DNA of 64,000 nt from Haloarcula vallismortis ATCC 29715 (GCF_000337775.1 NZ_AOLQ01000007.1:124001-188000), one strand, 5' to 3'; shown: positions 49,200 through 58,711, counted from the first letter of the stretch. Notes: generated from the sequence alone by a model not told the origin. Numbers and translations are program-made.

Positions 49200-50230
49200 G
49201 GGTCGAACTCGGTCTGCTCCGGGCGAAGCGCAGTCTCGTCCGGGTCCTCGTGAGCACGGTTGTACGCCTGCCGATAGGCGTGAATCTTCTTGAGCAACAG
49301 CAGGCCGAAGATCGAGTCGTACACGATAACGAATCCGAAGAACGCGACGAGGAAGTCGACGTTGTATATCGTGGCCGCGATGGCGGTGACCGGGCCGGCC
49401 AGCGTGTTGTAGACGGCGTGGATGAGCGAAGCAATGATCAGTCCCTTCAGGACGATGGGGCCAGAATCGTCCGGGTTGAATTTCGCCAGCCCGAGATAGT
49501 AGCCGGCGAACGCCGAGTAGATGACGTGGCCTGGCCCGGCGAGCGCTCTGACCGCAGTGATATCGCTGCTGGCGGCGAGTAACTCCACTGTCCCGCCGAC
49601 CATTTCGGTGTTCTGAGTGATGTACAGCGCGTTCTCGATGGTCGCAAAGCCAAGGCCGGCGATAGCCCCGTACACCGCACCGTCGACGACGGCGTCGAAG
49701 CGGTTGTCGCGGAAGGCGTACAGGCGCACCGCCAGCAACTTTACCGTCTCTTCGACGGGCCCGACGATGAGGAAGAAGAAGAACACCTGGCCGAGAAACG
49801 GTACCAGGCCGAACCCGGAGCCGATAGCCTGAATCGGTGCGCCAAGGAACCCATTGAGAATACCGGCAAAGCCGGCGAACAGCACGCCGAGGAGGAACGT
49901 TCCCACGAGCAGCGTCAGCGGTTCCTGCGTGGTCACGTCGGCGTAGTAGATGTACGCCGCGAGGCCGAGGGCCGGCACGGCCGAAAGGATAGCCATCCCG
50001 GCAAACAGGGGCTGGTCGCCAAGTGCGCCAAGGCTCCCGAACGCGACCTGCAGGAGGAGAATCGCGATCGCTGTAATAACGACTAGATACCGCAGCGTCC
50101 GTATTCCGATGTGGTAGAGCCAGTGGGCGAACCGGTCCAGCCTCGACCGGGGCTCCCAAGTCGATATCTCATAGAGGTCTGCCGACCCGTCCGCGTTTAC
50201 CTCGACCGGGTCCTGCCGTCGCTTTCCCAT
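49196..50230 (-). CDS. PrsW-family intramembrane metalloprotease
   Basis: The 344-residue protein has about eight membrane helices with the PrsW motifs VGPVEETVKLLAVR (EExxK), FDAVVDGAVYGAIAGLGFAT IEN-type (given here as FDAVVDGAVYGAIAGLGF then IEN), and HVIYSAFAGYYLG with a later IHAVYNT. These supply the metal-binding residues. PrsW proteases cut membrane regulators; the substrate here is unknown. It begins MGKRRQDPVEVNADGSADLY. The first segment is cytoplasmic and carries no signal peptide. Confidence 0.87.
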   Translation of the reverse strand: MGKRRQDPVEVNADGSADLYEISTWEPRSRLDRFAHWLYHIGIRTLRYLVVITAIAILLLQVAFGSLGALGDQPLFAGMAILSAVPALGLAAYIYYADVTTQEPLTLLVGTFLLGVLFAGFAGILNGFLGAPIQAIGSGFGLVPFLGQVFFFFLIVGPVEETVKLLAVRLYAFRDNRFDAVVDGAVYGAIAGLGFATIENALYITQNTEMVGGTVELLAASSDITAVRALAGPGHVIYSAFAGYYLGLAKFNPDDSGPIVLKGLIIASLIHAVYNTLAGPVTAIAATIYNVDFLVAFFGFVIVYDSIFGLLLLKKIHAYRQAYNRAHEDPDETALRPEQTEFDP

Positions 50231-50390
50231 GTGCCACGTCTACAGTCCGTCTCACCTAACCGTTTGGTTCGGTTATATCCGAGCGAGCACTGGGTGGCGG
50301 GGCGGCTGACACTGTGCTCAGTCAGGACCGCCGGAACGGACACTTGCAGGAGACGAGAGGCTTTTCGCACGGGGCCACCAACAGAGAGAT

Positions 50391-50984
50391 ATGACGCTAC
50401 GCGCGGGTGTACTCGCGGTTCAGGGCGATGTCTCTGAACACGGGGACGCAATCGAGCGGGCAGCAGCGGCCCACGACCAGACCGCGGAGGTCGTCGAGAT
50501 ACGCGAGGCAGGGCTGGTCCCGGACTGCGATGTCCTGTTGTTACCGGGGGGAGAATCGACCACGATTTCGCGGCTTATCCACCGGGAAGACATCGCGGAA
50601 GAGATCGAGTCGCACGTCGAAGCCGGCAAGCCGGTGCTGGCGACGTGTGCCGGGCTCATCGTCAGCGCGACCGACGCACAGGACGACCGCGTCGATACGC
50701 TGAACATCATCGACGTTTCCGTCGAACGCAACGCCTTCGGGCGACAGAAAGACAGCTTCGAAGCCCCGCTTGATGTTGACGGTCTCGAGGACTCGTTCCC
50801 GGCGGTGTTCATCCGGGCCCCGGTCATCGACTACGTGGGCGATGACGTCGAAGTGCTGGCGACGTGGGACGACCGCCCGGTCGCGGTCCGTGATGGTCCC
50901 GTTGTCGGGACATCGTTCCATCCCGAGCTGACTGAAGACCCACGCATCCACGATCTGGCCTTTTTCGACTCCGTGGAGTCGTAG
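50391..50984 (+). CDS. pdxT: Pyridoxal 5'-phosphate synthase glutaminase subunit
   Basis: The 197-residue class I glutaminase supplies ammonia to PdxS for vitamin B6 synthesis. Its catalytic Cys86 lies in VLATCAGLI, and His177 and Glu179 are in GTSFHPEL; PGGESTTI and RNAFGRQKDSF are PdxT signatures. The synthase partner pdxS is not in this window. hisE follows 36 bases later. Confidence 0.95.
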   Translation: MTLRAGVLAVQGDVSEHGDAIERAAAAHDQTAEVVEIREAGLVPDCDVLLLPGGESTTISRLIHREDIAEEIESHVEAGKPVLATCAGLIVSATDAQDDRVDTLNIIDVSVERNAFGRQKDSFEAPLDVDGLEDSFPAVFIRAPVIDYVGDDVEVLATWDDRPVAVRDGPVVGTSFHPELTEDPRIHDLAFFDSVES

Positions 50985-51020
50985 CGACGGCCTGAAGGCC
51001 CCGCTGGCCGAACGGCGGCT

Positions 51021-51317
51021 ATGAGCGACGACACCGCCGACGTTATCGACGAACTGTTCGCTGTCATCGAGGACCGCAAGGCGAACCTTCCCGACGACTC
51101 CTATACGGCGTCGCTGTTCACCCACGAGAAGGGCGAAAACGCCGTGCTAGAGAAGCTCGGCGAAGAGACGACAGAGCTGATTCTGGCAGCCAAAGACGAC
51201 GACCGCGAGGAGCTAGCCCACGAATCAGCCGACATCGTCTATCACCTGCTCGTCCTGCTGTCGATGAAGGAGATGGATGTCGACGATTTGCGGGCGGAAC
51301 TGGCGAAACGACGGTAA
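51021..51317 (+). CDS. hisE: Phosphoribosyl-ATP pyrophosphatase
   Basis: The 98-residue enzyme hydrolyses phosphoribosyl-ATP to phosphoribosyl-AMP in step 2 of histidine synthesis. It shows the all-helical MazG-like pattern EKLGEETTELILAAKDDDRE then ELAHESADIVYHLLVLL, with the metal-binding Glu and Asp residues in place. HisI is separate, as in other archaea. It probably shares a transcript with pdxT. Confidence 0.94.
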   Translation: MSDDTADVIDELFAVIEDRKANLPDDSYTASLFTHEKGENAVLEKLGEETTELILAAKDDDREELAHESADIVYHLLVLLSMKEMDVDDLRAELAKRR

Positions 51318-51377
51318 GTTCTCCTCGTCAGAGAGAGGCACGACAGATTGACACCGATACGGTGCATATCGACGCCC

Positions 51378-53315
51378 ATGGGCCATGTGGCGTCGGGCGT
51401 TACAGTCCTCTGTGTCGATGACGAACCATCGTACGCCGATCTCATCGCGACACATCTCGAACGCAAGGACAAGGCGATCAGCGCCACCGGCGTCACAAGT
51501 GCTACAGACGGGCTGTCGTATCTGGACGAACACGACGTGGACTGCATCGTCAGTGACTACAATATGCCGGGCACCGACGGGCTGGAGTTTCTGGAAGCAG
51601 TCCGCGCCAGAGATCCGGACATACCGTTCCTGCTGTTTACCAGTCAGGGGAGCGAAACGCTCGCAAGCGAGGCAGTCACCGCCGGTGTCACCGATTACAT
51701 TCAAAAAACGCACGGGGCACAGCAGTACGCCGTACTCGCACAGCGAATCCGAAACGCCGTCGAACGAGTCAGAGTGAAAGCAACAGCTGACGCCGCACAG
51801 AAACGGACAACGCGGATTCTCGATGCGACGAGCGATGCGGTCCTCGTTAGCGTGGGTGACACTGTCGTGTATGCGAACCCGGCGGCGGTGGATTTGTTCG
51901 GCGCAGCCGACAGCGACGAACTCTGTGACCGGCCACTGACCGACCTCGTTGAACCGACATCTGACGGTGGGACCGAAACCGTCGAACGCGTCGTCGAGAA
52001 CGACCAGACGGCCGGTCAGGCCGGACGGATGATACGGACACTAGCCGGCAACAGTGTCCAGACCAGCATTACAGCGTGTGACGTGACGTGGGACGGCGAA
52101 GACGGCACAGTGTCGGTCATCAGCGACCAAAGCGATACCGACGAGCGCGAGCACCGACTCGAAGCGCTACACGAGGCCACGCGGGAGTTGATGGCTGCCG
52201 AAGTCCGCAACAAGGTCGCCGGCATCGGGGTCAACGCGGCCGCGGAGATTATTGGACTCGACGCAAACGCTGTCCACCTCATCAACGACGATGGCCAGTT
52301 AGAGCCCGTCGCCGCGACCGCGTCAGCCCGGAAGCTGGTCGGTGATATCCCGACGTTCGAGCCGAGCGATAGCATCGCCTGGCGAGTGTACGAGAGCGGC
52401 GAGGCAACCGCAGTTCCCGACGTGCGGCTGGACGAAGACGTACAGAACCCCGAGACGCCGACACGCAGCGAGCTGTATCTGCCACTGGGGGGACACGGCA
52501 TTCTCATCGCCGCGTCGACGACCGTCGACGCCTTCAACGAGGCAGACATCGTCGCCGGGCGAATCCTCGCAGCGAACATGGAGGCCGCCCTCGCCGCCGT
52601 CGAGCGCGACAGGCAACTCCGTGACCGTGAGCAGGAGCTGTCGGCGCAAAACGACCGGCTGGAGCAGTTCGCCACGGTCGTCAGTCACGACCTTCGCAAC
52701 CCCCTGAACGTCGCTATCGGCCGGCTGGATGCGCTGAAAAAAGAGTGTGACGACGACAACATCGCTGCGATAGAACAGGCACTCGACCGGATGCAGGCAC
52801 TGATTGACGATCTCCTGTTGCTGGCTCGAACCGGCGACAGCATTACCGAGATGGAAACGGTGGCACTGGCAACGGCAGTCAGGGACTGCTGGGAAGTAGT
52901 CGATACCGGTGACGCGAGGCTTGTGGTCGACACCGACCGCAAGATACAGGCGGACATGACGCGGCTCAAACAGTTGTTGGAAAACCTGATCCGAAACGCC
53001 GTGGAACACAGCGTACCGGACGGTCAGGGACAGTCTGACGATGCCGACAGACACGATGTTTCAGCCGTGACAATAAGGGTCAGTGCAATTCCGAACGGGT
53101 TCGCCGTCTCGGACGATGGCCCGGGAATCCCCGAAGCCGACCGGGAGACAGTGTTCGAGAGCGGCTACTCGACGACGACTGACGGCACCGGGTTCGGGCT
53201 CTCGATAGTCTCACAGATCGCTGCTGCTCACGGGTGGACAGTCACGCTCACCGAAAGTGACAGCGGCGGTACACGCTTCGAGTTTACTGGTATCGACGTG
53301 GTATCGGAACAATAG
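51378..53315 (+). CDS. Hybrid receiver-PAS-GAF sensor histidine kinase
   Basis: From ATG 51378 the 645-residue protein has a receiver domain (residues 8-115: CVDDEPSYAD, phospho-acceptor Asp60 in IVSDYNMPGTDGLEFL, Lys110), a PAS domain (about 140-250, TTRILDATSDAVLV), a GAF domain (about 260-410), a HisKA helix with FATVVSHDLRNPLN, and an HATPase domain (LLENLIRNAVEHS, VSDDGPGIPE, GTGFGLSIV). This receiver-first architecture is common in halobacteria. No membrane segment is seen, so it senses a cytoplasmic signal. An upstream TTG at 51348 is less likely. Confidence 0.9.
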   Translation: MGHVASGVTVLCVDDEPSYADLIATHLERKDKAISATGVTSATDGLSYLDEHDVDCIVSDYNMPGTDGLEFLEAVRARDPDIPFLLFTSQGSETLASEAVTAGVTDYIQKTHGAQQYAVLAQRIRNAVERVRVKATADAAQKRTTRILDATSDAVLVSVGDTVVYANPAAVDLFGAADSDELCDRPLTDLVEPTSDGGTETVERVVENDQTAGQAGRMIRTLAGNSVQTSITACDVTWDGEDGTVSVISDQSDTDEREHRLEALHEATRELMAAEVRNKVAGIGVNAAAEIIGLDANAVHLINDDGQLEPVAATASARKLVGDIPTFEPSDSIAWRVYESGEATAVPDVRLDEDVQNPETPTRSELYLPLGGHGILIAASTTVDAFNEADIVAGRILAANMEAALAAVERDRQLRDREQELSAQNDRLEQFATVVSHDLRNPLNVAIGRLDALKKECDDDNIAAIEQALDRMQALIDDLLLLARTGDSITEMETVALATAVRDCWEVVDTGDARLVVDTDRKIQADMTRLKQLLENLIRNAVEHSVPDGQGQSDDADRHDVSAVTIRVSAIPNGFAVSDDGPGIPEADRETVFESGYSTTTDGTGFGLSIVSQIAAAHGWTVTLTESDSGGTRFEFTGIDVVSEQ

Positions 53316-53320
53316 GGCGC

Positions 53321-53452
53321 TCAGTCGTCGGCTTCGTCGCGGGCTTCGCTCATGTGCTCCCAGATTTCGGTACAGCCACAGCCATCTTCAACGTCTGCGA
53401 GATGCGCCCGCTCCGGGTCGTCTGCCTTCGGCTTCGTCGTCATTTCCGTCAT
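53321..53452 (-). CDS. Small CxC-containing protein, 43 aa
   Basis: ATG 53452 opens MTEMTTKPKADDPERAHLAD and continues VEDGCGCTEIWEHMSEARDE before TGA at 53321-53323. The DGCGCTEIWEHMSE segment looks like a conserved small haloarchaeal protein with a metal-binding CxC. It lies five bases from the convergent kinase stop. Function unknown. Confidence 0.6.
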   Translation of the reverse strand: MTEMTTKPKADDPERAHLADVEDGCGCTEIWEHMSEARDEADD

Positions 53453-53554
53453 GTAGTTACTGAGAGTTACCGGAGTTGATAAGGATTGCCTGCGACGCGG
53501 TGGCAGCCCGCCTGCGGCGCGTGGGGCTGCCGGGAGTCGCTACTCGTCGCGGTG

Positions 53555-53872
53555 TTACTCGTCGACGGGCGCAAACCGGTGGCGGACGACCTCGCTGTCG
53601 TCGTCCCACTCGAAGCTCCCGTGAACTTTCTTCATGCGTTCCTTGTACGCGTCGAGGTCTTCGGACCCCTCACGCTGGGCGTCCTCGTCGGTCATATCGC
53701 CAAGCGTCCGGTGGGTCACATCCGTCACCTCGAACTCTGTGCCGTCGATTTCGAACGTGTCGCCCTCGTCAGCGTACTGGTGGCCGCGGTGCATCTGTGT
53801 GACCCGTCCCTCGGCAGCCATCTGCTGGACGTGGTCGTTGGGCAGAATCTCGCCGGCATCGATGTGTGCCAT
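53555..53872 (-). CDS. ASCH/PUA-like domain protein
   Basis: From ATG 53872 (MAHIDAGEILPNDHVQQMAA) the 105-residue protein has the motifs of a small beta-barrel: GRVTQMHRGHQYADEGDTFE, then FEVTDVTHRTLGDMTDEDAQ. The resemblance is to the ASCH fold, which binds RNA or modified nucleotides. The frame extends to 54124 but overlaps the divergent GTPase gene. Assignment tentative. Confidence 0.65.
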   Translation of the reverse strand: MAHIDAGEILPNDHVQQMAAEGRVTQMHRGHQYADEGDTFEIDGTEFEVTDVTHRTLGDMTDEDAQREGSEDLDAYKERMKKVHGSFEWDDDSEVVRHRFAPVDE

Positions 53873-53966
53873 ACCGGACCTGTGTCCGGGACAGGCAAAA
53901 ACGTGACTCGTAACAGTTTGGGGCGCGATTGAACGCGCTTTTACGCTCCGGCCGTCAACGAAACCT

Positions 53967-54962
53967 ATGAGCCATCCCTTCGAGGGTCTGCCGACGACGC
54001 CTACCGCCGAGGAGCTCGTGGACAAAGCCTTCTCGCGGGCGTCGCGCGCCGGCGGGGCCAAGGACGGGAACGAAGCCCAGCAGTCGATGCTGATGACGGC
54101 GTCGAACATCGCCTCCGACAACATGGAGAACGTGGTGACCGCGTGGCCGACGATTGATGACCTCGACCCCTTCTACGTCGAACTCGCCGACGCCGTCGTC
54201 GGCGAGGCCTACCCCGCGGACGACGACCCCGGTATCGACGCGCTGAAACAGCACCTTTCGGAGATCTCGTGGGCCGCAGACAAGGTCGTCGAGATCCGCC
54301 AGGAGTACGAGAGCCGCGTCGCCCGCGGTGATATCGATACCGCCCGGAAGCTCCGAAAGCAGGCCTTCGCCCGTATCGCCGACGTCGTCGAGGAAGTCGA
54401 AGACGACCTCGCCGCTGTCTCGACCGCCCACAACGCCCTCAAAGACATTCCCGACATCCGCCCGGACGAACCGGCCATCGTCGTTGCCGGCTACCCGAAC
54501 GTCGGCAAGTCGTCGTTCGTCAACCGTGTCACGCGTGCCGACAACGAGATCGCCTCGTACCCGTTCACGACGACCCAGATTCGGGTCGGGCACTTCGAGG
54601 ACCAGCGTATCCGATACCAGCTCGTCGACACGCCCGGCCTGCTCGACCGGCCGCCGGAAGACCGCAACGAAATCGAATCACAGGCCGTGAGCGCGCTCGA
54701 ACACCTCGCCGACGCCGTGCTCGTGTTCGTCGACCCCAGCGGCGAGTGTGGTTACCCGCTGGCGGACCAGCTTGAACTGCGCAACGACATTGAAGCGCGT
54801 TTCGACGTGCCGGTGCTGACCATCGCCAACAAGAGCGACCTCTCGACGGACGTGGAGGCCGATCACTACATGAGCGTCACCGAGGACGACAACGTCGACG
54901 GCGTTCTGCAGGCCGCTATCGACGCGGTAGACTACGAGCTCGAACTGCCGTTTGACGAGTAG
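53967..54962 (+). CDS. NOG1-family GTPase
   Basis: The 331-residue protein has a helical N-terminal NOG1 domain (about 1-160) followed by a circularly ordinary GTPase: G1 GYPNVGKSS, G3 DTPGLLDRP, G4 NKSD. In eukaryotes NOG1 assembles the 60S subunit; the archaeal form probably acts in large ribosomal subunit maturation. The start MSHPFEGLPTTPTAEELVDK is typical. Tandem repeats follow the stop. Confidence 0.92.
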   Translation: MSHPFEGLPTTPTAEELVDKAFSRASRAGGAKDGNEAQQSMLMTASNIASDNMENVVTAWPTIDDLDPFYVELADAVVGEAYPADDDPGIDALKQHLSEISWAADKVVEIRQEYESRVARGDIDTARKLRKQAFARIADVVEEVEDDLAAVSTAHNALKDIPDIRPDEPAIVVAGYPNVGKSSFVNRVTRADNEIASYPFTTTQIRVGHFEDQRIRYQLVDTPGLLDRPPEDRNEIESQAVSALEHLADAVLVFVDPSGECGYPLADQLELRNDIEARFDVPVLTIANKSDLSTDVEADHYMSVTEDDNVDGVLQAAIDAVDYELELPFDE

Positions 54963-54982
54963 CGAGGCATAGCGAGACGCCG

Positions 54983-55150
54983 ACCATCGGGAGGCGTCTC
55001 GAAACGCCGAGCGGGGAGCGACGCGACCCGCGAGGACTGCGGTCACCATCGGGAGGCGTCTCGAAACGCCGAGCGGGGAGCGACGCGACCCGCGAGGACT
55101 GCGGTCGCTACCGGGCGATGTTTTGAGACCGCGAACGGGGAGCGGCGAGA
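54983..55150. repeat. 62-bp tandem direct repeat after the NOG1-like gene
   Basis: Two copies (54983-55044 and 55045-55106) starting ACCATCGGGAGGCGTCTCG are identical over 62 bases. A third, degenerate copy runs to about 55150 (GCTACCGGGCGATGTTTTGAG). Each unit has GAGCGGGGAGCGACGCG and CCGCGAGGACTGCGGTC. The exact identity of the first two points to recent duplication. Confidence 0.85.
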
Positions 55151-55158
55151 AAGAAGTC

Positions 55159-55872
55159 TCAGTCCAGCTCGTAAGTCACACTGACGGAGGCGTCGACAGT
55201 GACATCGCCGGGTTCGATGTTCGTCCGCCCGCCGGCATCGCCGGCGTAGGCGGCCGTCTCGTACGCGACGGGCCGGCCGCGGTCGCTAGTCTGGACCGTG
55301 ACCGCGTCACCGACGGACCGCCCCTCGGTGGCGGCGACGACTTCGGCGTCTGTCCGGGCGTTGTCCATGGCGGTCGTCAAGGCTTCTTCGCGGGCGTTCT
55401 GTCGCGTCTCCTCACTCAGTGAGTAGCGAACGCCCTCGACGCGGTCCGCGCCGGCGTCGACTGCGGCATCAATGAGTGTCCCGGCAGTCGAAACGTTGCT
55501 CGTTTCGGCTTCGACGGTGTGGATCGCCACGTAGCCGACCTGTTCGCGCCCTTCCCTACTCTCCTCGTACTCAGGGCGTATCTGGAACCGCGAGGATGTC
55601 ACGTCTGCGCCCTCGTCTTCCAGCGCCGACGTGATGGCGTCGGCGTCACCGCTGAGGTTGTTTCGCGCTGCTTCGGCGGTCTCACCGCGGCCCACCGCGG
55701 CGACGGTGACAGTTGCACGGTCGGGCGCGCGTTCGACGGTCGCGTCGGCGCTGACGCTCACAGTTGAATTCGACGACGGCGCGACGGTGCCGGTGTCCGC
55801 GAGTGCGAACCCGGCGCCGCCGACGATGAGCAGTGCCAGCACGCCAGCGATTGCAAGTGGTCGTGATACCAT
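55159..55872 (-). CDS. SIMPL (DUF541) domain secreted protein
   Basis: The 237-residue protein has an N-terminal signal-anchor (MVSRPLAIAGVLALLIVGGA), then the SIMPL signature: VSVSADATVERAPDRATVTV and, later, ALTTAMDNARTDAEVVAATE. SIMPL proteins are periplasmic or extracytoplasmic and form ring oligomers; roles in oxidative stress are reported for bacteria. In an archaeon it would be anchored outside the membrane. It is followed on the same strand, upstream, by the DUF389 gene. Confidence 0.87.
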   Translation of the reverse strand: MVSRPLAIAGVLALLIVGGAGFALADTGTVAPSSNSTVSVSADATVERAPDRATVTVAAVGRGETAEAARNNLSGDADAITSALEDEGADVTSSRFQIRPEYEESREGREQVGYVAIHTVEAETSNVSTAGTLIDAAVDAGADRVEGVRYSLSEETRQNAREEALTTAMDNARTDAEVVAATEGRSVGDAVTVQTSDRGRPVAYETAAYAGDAGGRTNIEPGDVTVDASVSVTYELD

Positions 55873-55933
55873 ACCGTCTCCGACACGCCCGACGGTATTT
55901 ATGTCACCGAACGCTCAAAGTCGCCTTTGAGCG

Positions 55934-57214
55934 TCAACCATTCCGTTCGACGGTGACGTAATGAACTTCTGTCGCAACGTCCCGACCGGCCGCATCGTCG
56001 GCCACGGTGTCAAGCTGGTCGACAAGCAGTGGCTGCTCTGCGTCCGGCGGCAGACCGACAGTGACGACGACGCGGCGCGGCTGTTGGAAGATCGCGGTGT
56101 TCGTCGACTCGACTTGGACCGACAGGACACTCGCTGGCGGGTCGACGCTTTCTTCAATACCCTCGCGGATATCCGATTCCGTCGTCGCTCGCTGGTATGA
56201 GTCCAGCGTCACGCCGCCCAGAAACGCCGACAGGACGAGTATCGAGACGACGAGGACGCCGATTCGTTTGACAGTTGCCGACCGTGCGTTGCTCTCCTGA
56301 AACCAGTGTTCGGGGCGATAGCCCTGATACCAGAGGCCGACGAGCACAGCGAGGTTGATCGAAAGAACGTTCACCAGCAACAACACGGCGGATCCGAGAC
56401 TGACGAGCGGTTGGCCCCAGGCGATGCCGATTCCGACCGTGGCCGCCGGTGGAATGAGCGCGACGGCGATCATGACGCCGACCAGTGCCGTCGAGACGCC
56501 GCTGGTGAGGCTGACGACACCCGCTGCGCCGGCTCCGAGTGCGACGACTAAAGAGAGGAAGTCAGGGGCGACCCGCTCGCGTATCTGGCCGACCGCAGTC
56601 ACGTCAGCGAGCGGCGGGATGACGTTGGCATACCGGACGAGCAGGGCGAAGCCGGTGGCGCTCACGACGGCGAGTCCAAGCCCGATAGCCTGAAGTTTGA
56701 CGCCGCGGACGAACATCTCCTGATCATCGACGACAGTGCCGACGTTGGCGGTCATCGCCGGGCCGATGAGCGGTGCGATAACCATTGACCCGACGACGAC
56801 GGCTGGGGAGTCGAGCAACAGCCCCGCGGTTGCGATAATCGCGCTGATAACGGTCATGAGCGCATAGTTCGACATCGAGGGGGCGAGGTCCTTCGCCTTC
56901 GAGGTGAGTTCCTCACGCGCGATACGGTCCTCGTCTTCTTCCTCGGCGTACGTCTCCTCTAGCTCGTCGAACTGGCTGGAGATGACAGTGTTCGCGTCCA
57001 CGACGACGGTATAGCCGTCATCGTTGATGCCGACATCCCGCAACTCTTCGAGGACTGGTTCGAGTGCGTTGGTCGGGACCGGAAAGGTGACCACAGCGGT
57101 GAACTCCCGCCCGCTCGTCTCGTCAGTGAGCACGTAATCGATGCCCTCCTCGGCCAACACGCCCAGGACGGCGTCGCGCTTCCCTGTCGGAATCAGTAGC
57201 TGTACCAACCGCAC
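55934..57214 (-). CDS. DUF389/TIGR00341 membrane protein
   Basis: The 426-residue protein has a cytoplasmic N-terminal part (about 1-110, MRLVQLLIPTGKRDAVLGVL), then six or more helices with the family core SPAVVVGSMVIAPLIGPAMT and SLTSGVSTALVGVMIAVALI, and a C-terminal soluble part of about 90 residues. This is the TIGR00341 family, of unknown transport or envelope function. It diverges from engB. Confidence 0.9.
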   Translation of the reverse strand: MRLVQLLIPTGKRDAVLGVLAEEGIDYVLTDETSGREFTAVVTFPVPTNALEPVLEELRDVGINDDGYTVVVDANTVISSQFDELEETYAEEEDEDRIAREELTSKAKDLAPSMSNYALMTVISAIIATAGLLLDSPAVVVGSMVIAPLIGPAMTANVGTVVDDQEMFVRGVKLQAIGLGLAVVSATGFALLVRYANVIPPLADVTAVGQIRERVAPDFLSLVVALGAGAAGVVSLTSGVSTALVGVMIAVALIPPAATVGIGIAWGQPLVSLGSAVLLLVNVLSINLAVLVGLWYQGYRPEHWFQESNARSATVKRIGVLVVSILVLSAFLGGVTLDSYQRATTESDIREGIEESVDPPASVLSVQVESTNTAIFQQPRRVVVTVGLPPDAEQPLLVDQLDTVADDAAGRDVATEVHYVTVERNG

Positions 57215-57355
57215 GCCTCCGGGTGGGACTCCCGAGGGTAAAAAAGCGGCTGGTCACCGGGTCTCAGGTGCAAGGCAGGAAAAACACGGTTGCCCCAGAC
57301 CTGTCGATCCTCACAAAACGGACGCGCTTTTCCCCGCTGGCAGAGTACACGAGGT

Positions 57356-57973
57356 ATGTTCGAATCACGACCGGACCGGGACGCCGAGGTGGTACTCGTC
57401 GGCCGGTCAAACGTCGGGAAATCGACGTTGATGCGCGAGATAACGGGCCACACGTTCGACACGGGCCAACGGCCTGGCGTCACCCGCTCTCCCAACCACT
57501 TCGACTGGGCCAGCGCCGACTTCGTCATCAGTGACCTGCCCGGCTTCGGGTACATGAAAGGCGTTCCTGCGGACGTCCGTGAGGAGATCAAGACCGACGT
57601 GGTCCAGTACGTCGAGCGCCACGCCGAGCATATTCTCCTCGGTATTCTCGTCGTAGACGGCAAGTCCGTCATCGACATCATCGACCGCCACTCCGGCCCC
57701 GACGAGATTCCACACGATGTAGAGATGTTTCACTTCCTCCGAGAGGTCGGTGTCGAACCGGTCGTCGCCGTCAACAAGATGGACAAAGTCGACGACAAGG
57801 ATGAACGGCTGAACGAACTCTGTGACCGGCTCGGATTGCACCCGCCGTGGCAACAGTGGCAAGAGACTATCGCACCGATCACCGCGAAACGCGGCTCCAT
57901 CGAACCGCTGAACGAGGCCGTCCGACACCACCTTCACGAAGCCCAGCGTGACGATCTGTTCCAGTTCTTCTGA
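57356..57973 (+). CDS. engB: EngB-family ribosome-biogenesis GTPase
   Basis: The 205-residue protein has G1 [13 protein letters not shown] at about residues 14-26, the switch [11 protein letters not shown]3 [10 protein letters not shown] and G4 NKMDKVDD, the EngB (YihA) order. It should act on large-subunit assembly. ATG 57356 ([18 protein letters not shown]) is chosen over an upstream frame start at 57290. A structured spacer and tRNA-Ala follow. Confidence 0.93.
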   Translation: MFESRPDRDAEVVLVGRSNVGKSTLMREITGHTFDTGQRPGVTRSPNHFDWASADFVISDLPGFGYMKGVPADVREEIKTDVVQYVERHAEHILLGILVVDGKSVIDIIDRHSGPDEIPHDVEMFHFLREVGVEPVVAVNKMDKVDDKDERLNELCDRLGLHPPWQQWQETIAPITAKRGSIEPLNEAVRHHLHEAQRDDLFQFF

Positions 57974-58024
57974 ACAGCGCACCTGCTCGGACCGCTCCCT
58001 AACCGAAACTATGAGTAATACTCC

Positions 58025-58083
58025 AGTAGTTTCGACTGCCCTCTCGAGACGGGTTCTCCCTTCGGGCGCCTCATCAAACTACT
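58025..58083. other. Inverted repeat in the spacer after engB
   Basis: AGTAGTTT (58025-58032) and AAACTACT (58076-58083) can form an 8-bp stem around a 43-base loop that itself contains GCCC/GGGC complementarity. It may help end engB transcription or belong to an unannotated RNA. There is no T-run, so the call stays open. Confidence 0.35.
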
Positions 58084-58183
58084 ACCGGTAAAGCTACCGC
58101 TGACAGAGCAGAGACATGATCCGAACGGGTGGTATGTATAAAACAGCGACGCGTTTGCAAGCACTGAATGCACAGAGCGCGTA

Positions 58184-58255
58184 TGGACTCGCCGGGATTT
58201 GAACCCGGGGCCTCTTCCTTGCGAAGGAAGCGATCTGCCACTGATCTACGAGCCC
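58184..58255 (-). tRNA. tRNA-Ala (CGC)
   Basis: On the minus strand the acceptor stem is GGGCTCG/CGAGTCC (one G-T pair). The D-arm is GATCAGTGGCAGATC. The anticodon stem CTTCC/GGAAG holds TTCGCAA (anticodon CGC, reading GCG). The T-arm is CCGGGTTCAAATCCCGG, with discriminator A. It follows rpsJ in the same direction and probably joins the EF-1alpha-S10 transcript or uses the TATA-like TTTTTATAA near 58285. Confidence 0.93.
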
Positions 58256-58396
58256 GCGTGGTCTGCCACTCGAACGCGGAGTTATAAAAACCCTGCGCGT
58301 GAGAGCGGCCTTCGATAGCGATTCACACTGTCCCGGCCAGCGGTTCGGACGGGCGTACACAACGACGCTGTCGCAAAGCGACAGTTCCCCCGAGGT

Positions 58397-58708
58397 TCAG
58401 TCCTCGAGGACGATCTCGATGGAGACGTCGTTGGGAACCTGGATGCGCATCAGCTGGCGCAGTGCCCGTTCGTCGGCGTCGATATCGATGAGCCGCTTGT
58501 GGACGCGCATCTCCCAGTGTTCCCACGTCGCGGTCCCCTCACCGTCGGGGGACTTGCGGGTGGGAACCTCAAGCGTCTTGGTGGGGAGCGGAACCGGACC
58601 GGAGAGTTCGACACCGGTCTTGTTCGCGATCTCCCGCACGTCGGCGCAGATGTCGTCGAGGTCCTCGGGGCTTGTGCCCGCGAGCCGAACGCGTGCCTGC
58701 TGGGACAT
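58397..58708 (-). CDS. rps10: Small-subunit ribosomal protein S10 (uS10)
   Basis: The 103-residue protein begins [20 protein letters not shown] and contains [18 protein letters not shown] and [20 protein letters not shown], the universal S10 pattern. It sits in the 30S head. Three bases separate it from the EF-1alpha stop, the conserved archaeal pairing. Confidence 0.96.
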   Translation of the reverse strand: MSQQARVRLAGTSPEDLDDICADVREIANKTGVELSGPVPLPTKTLEVPTRKSPDGEGTATWEHWEMRVHKRLIDIDADERALRQLMRIQVPNDVSIEIVLED

Positions 58709-58711
58709 ACG

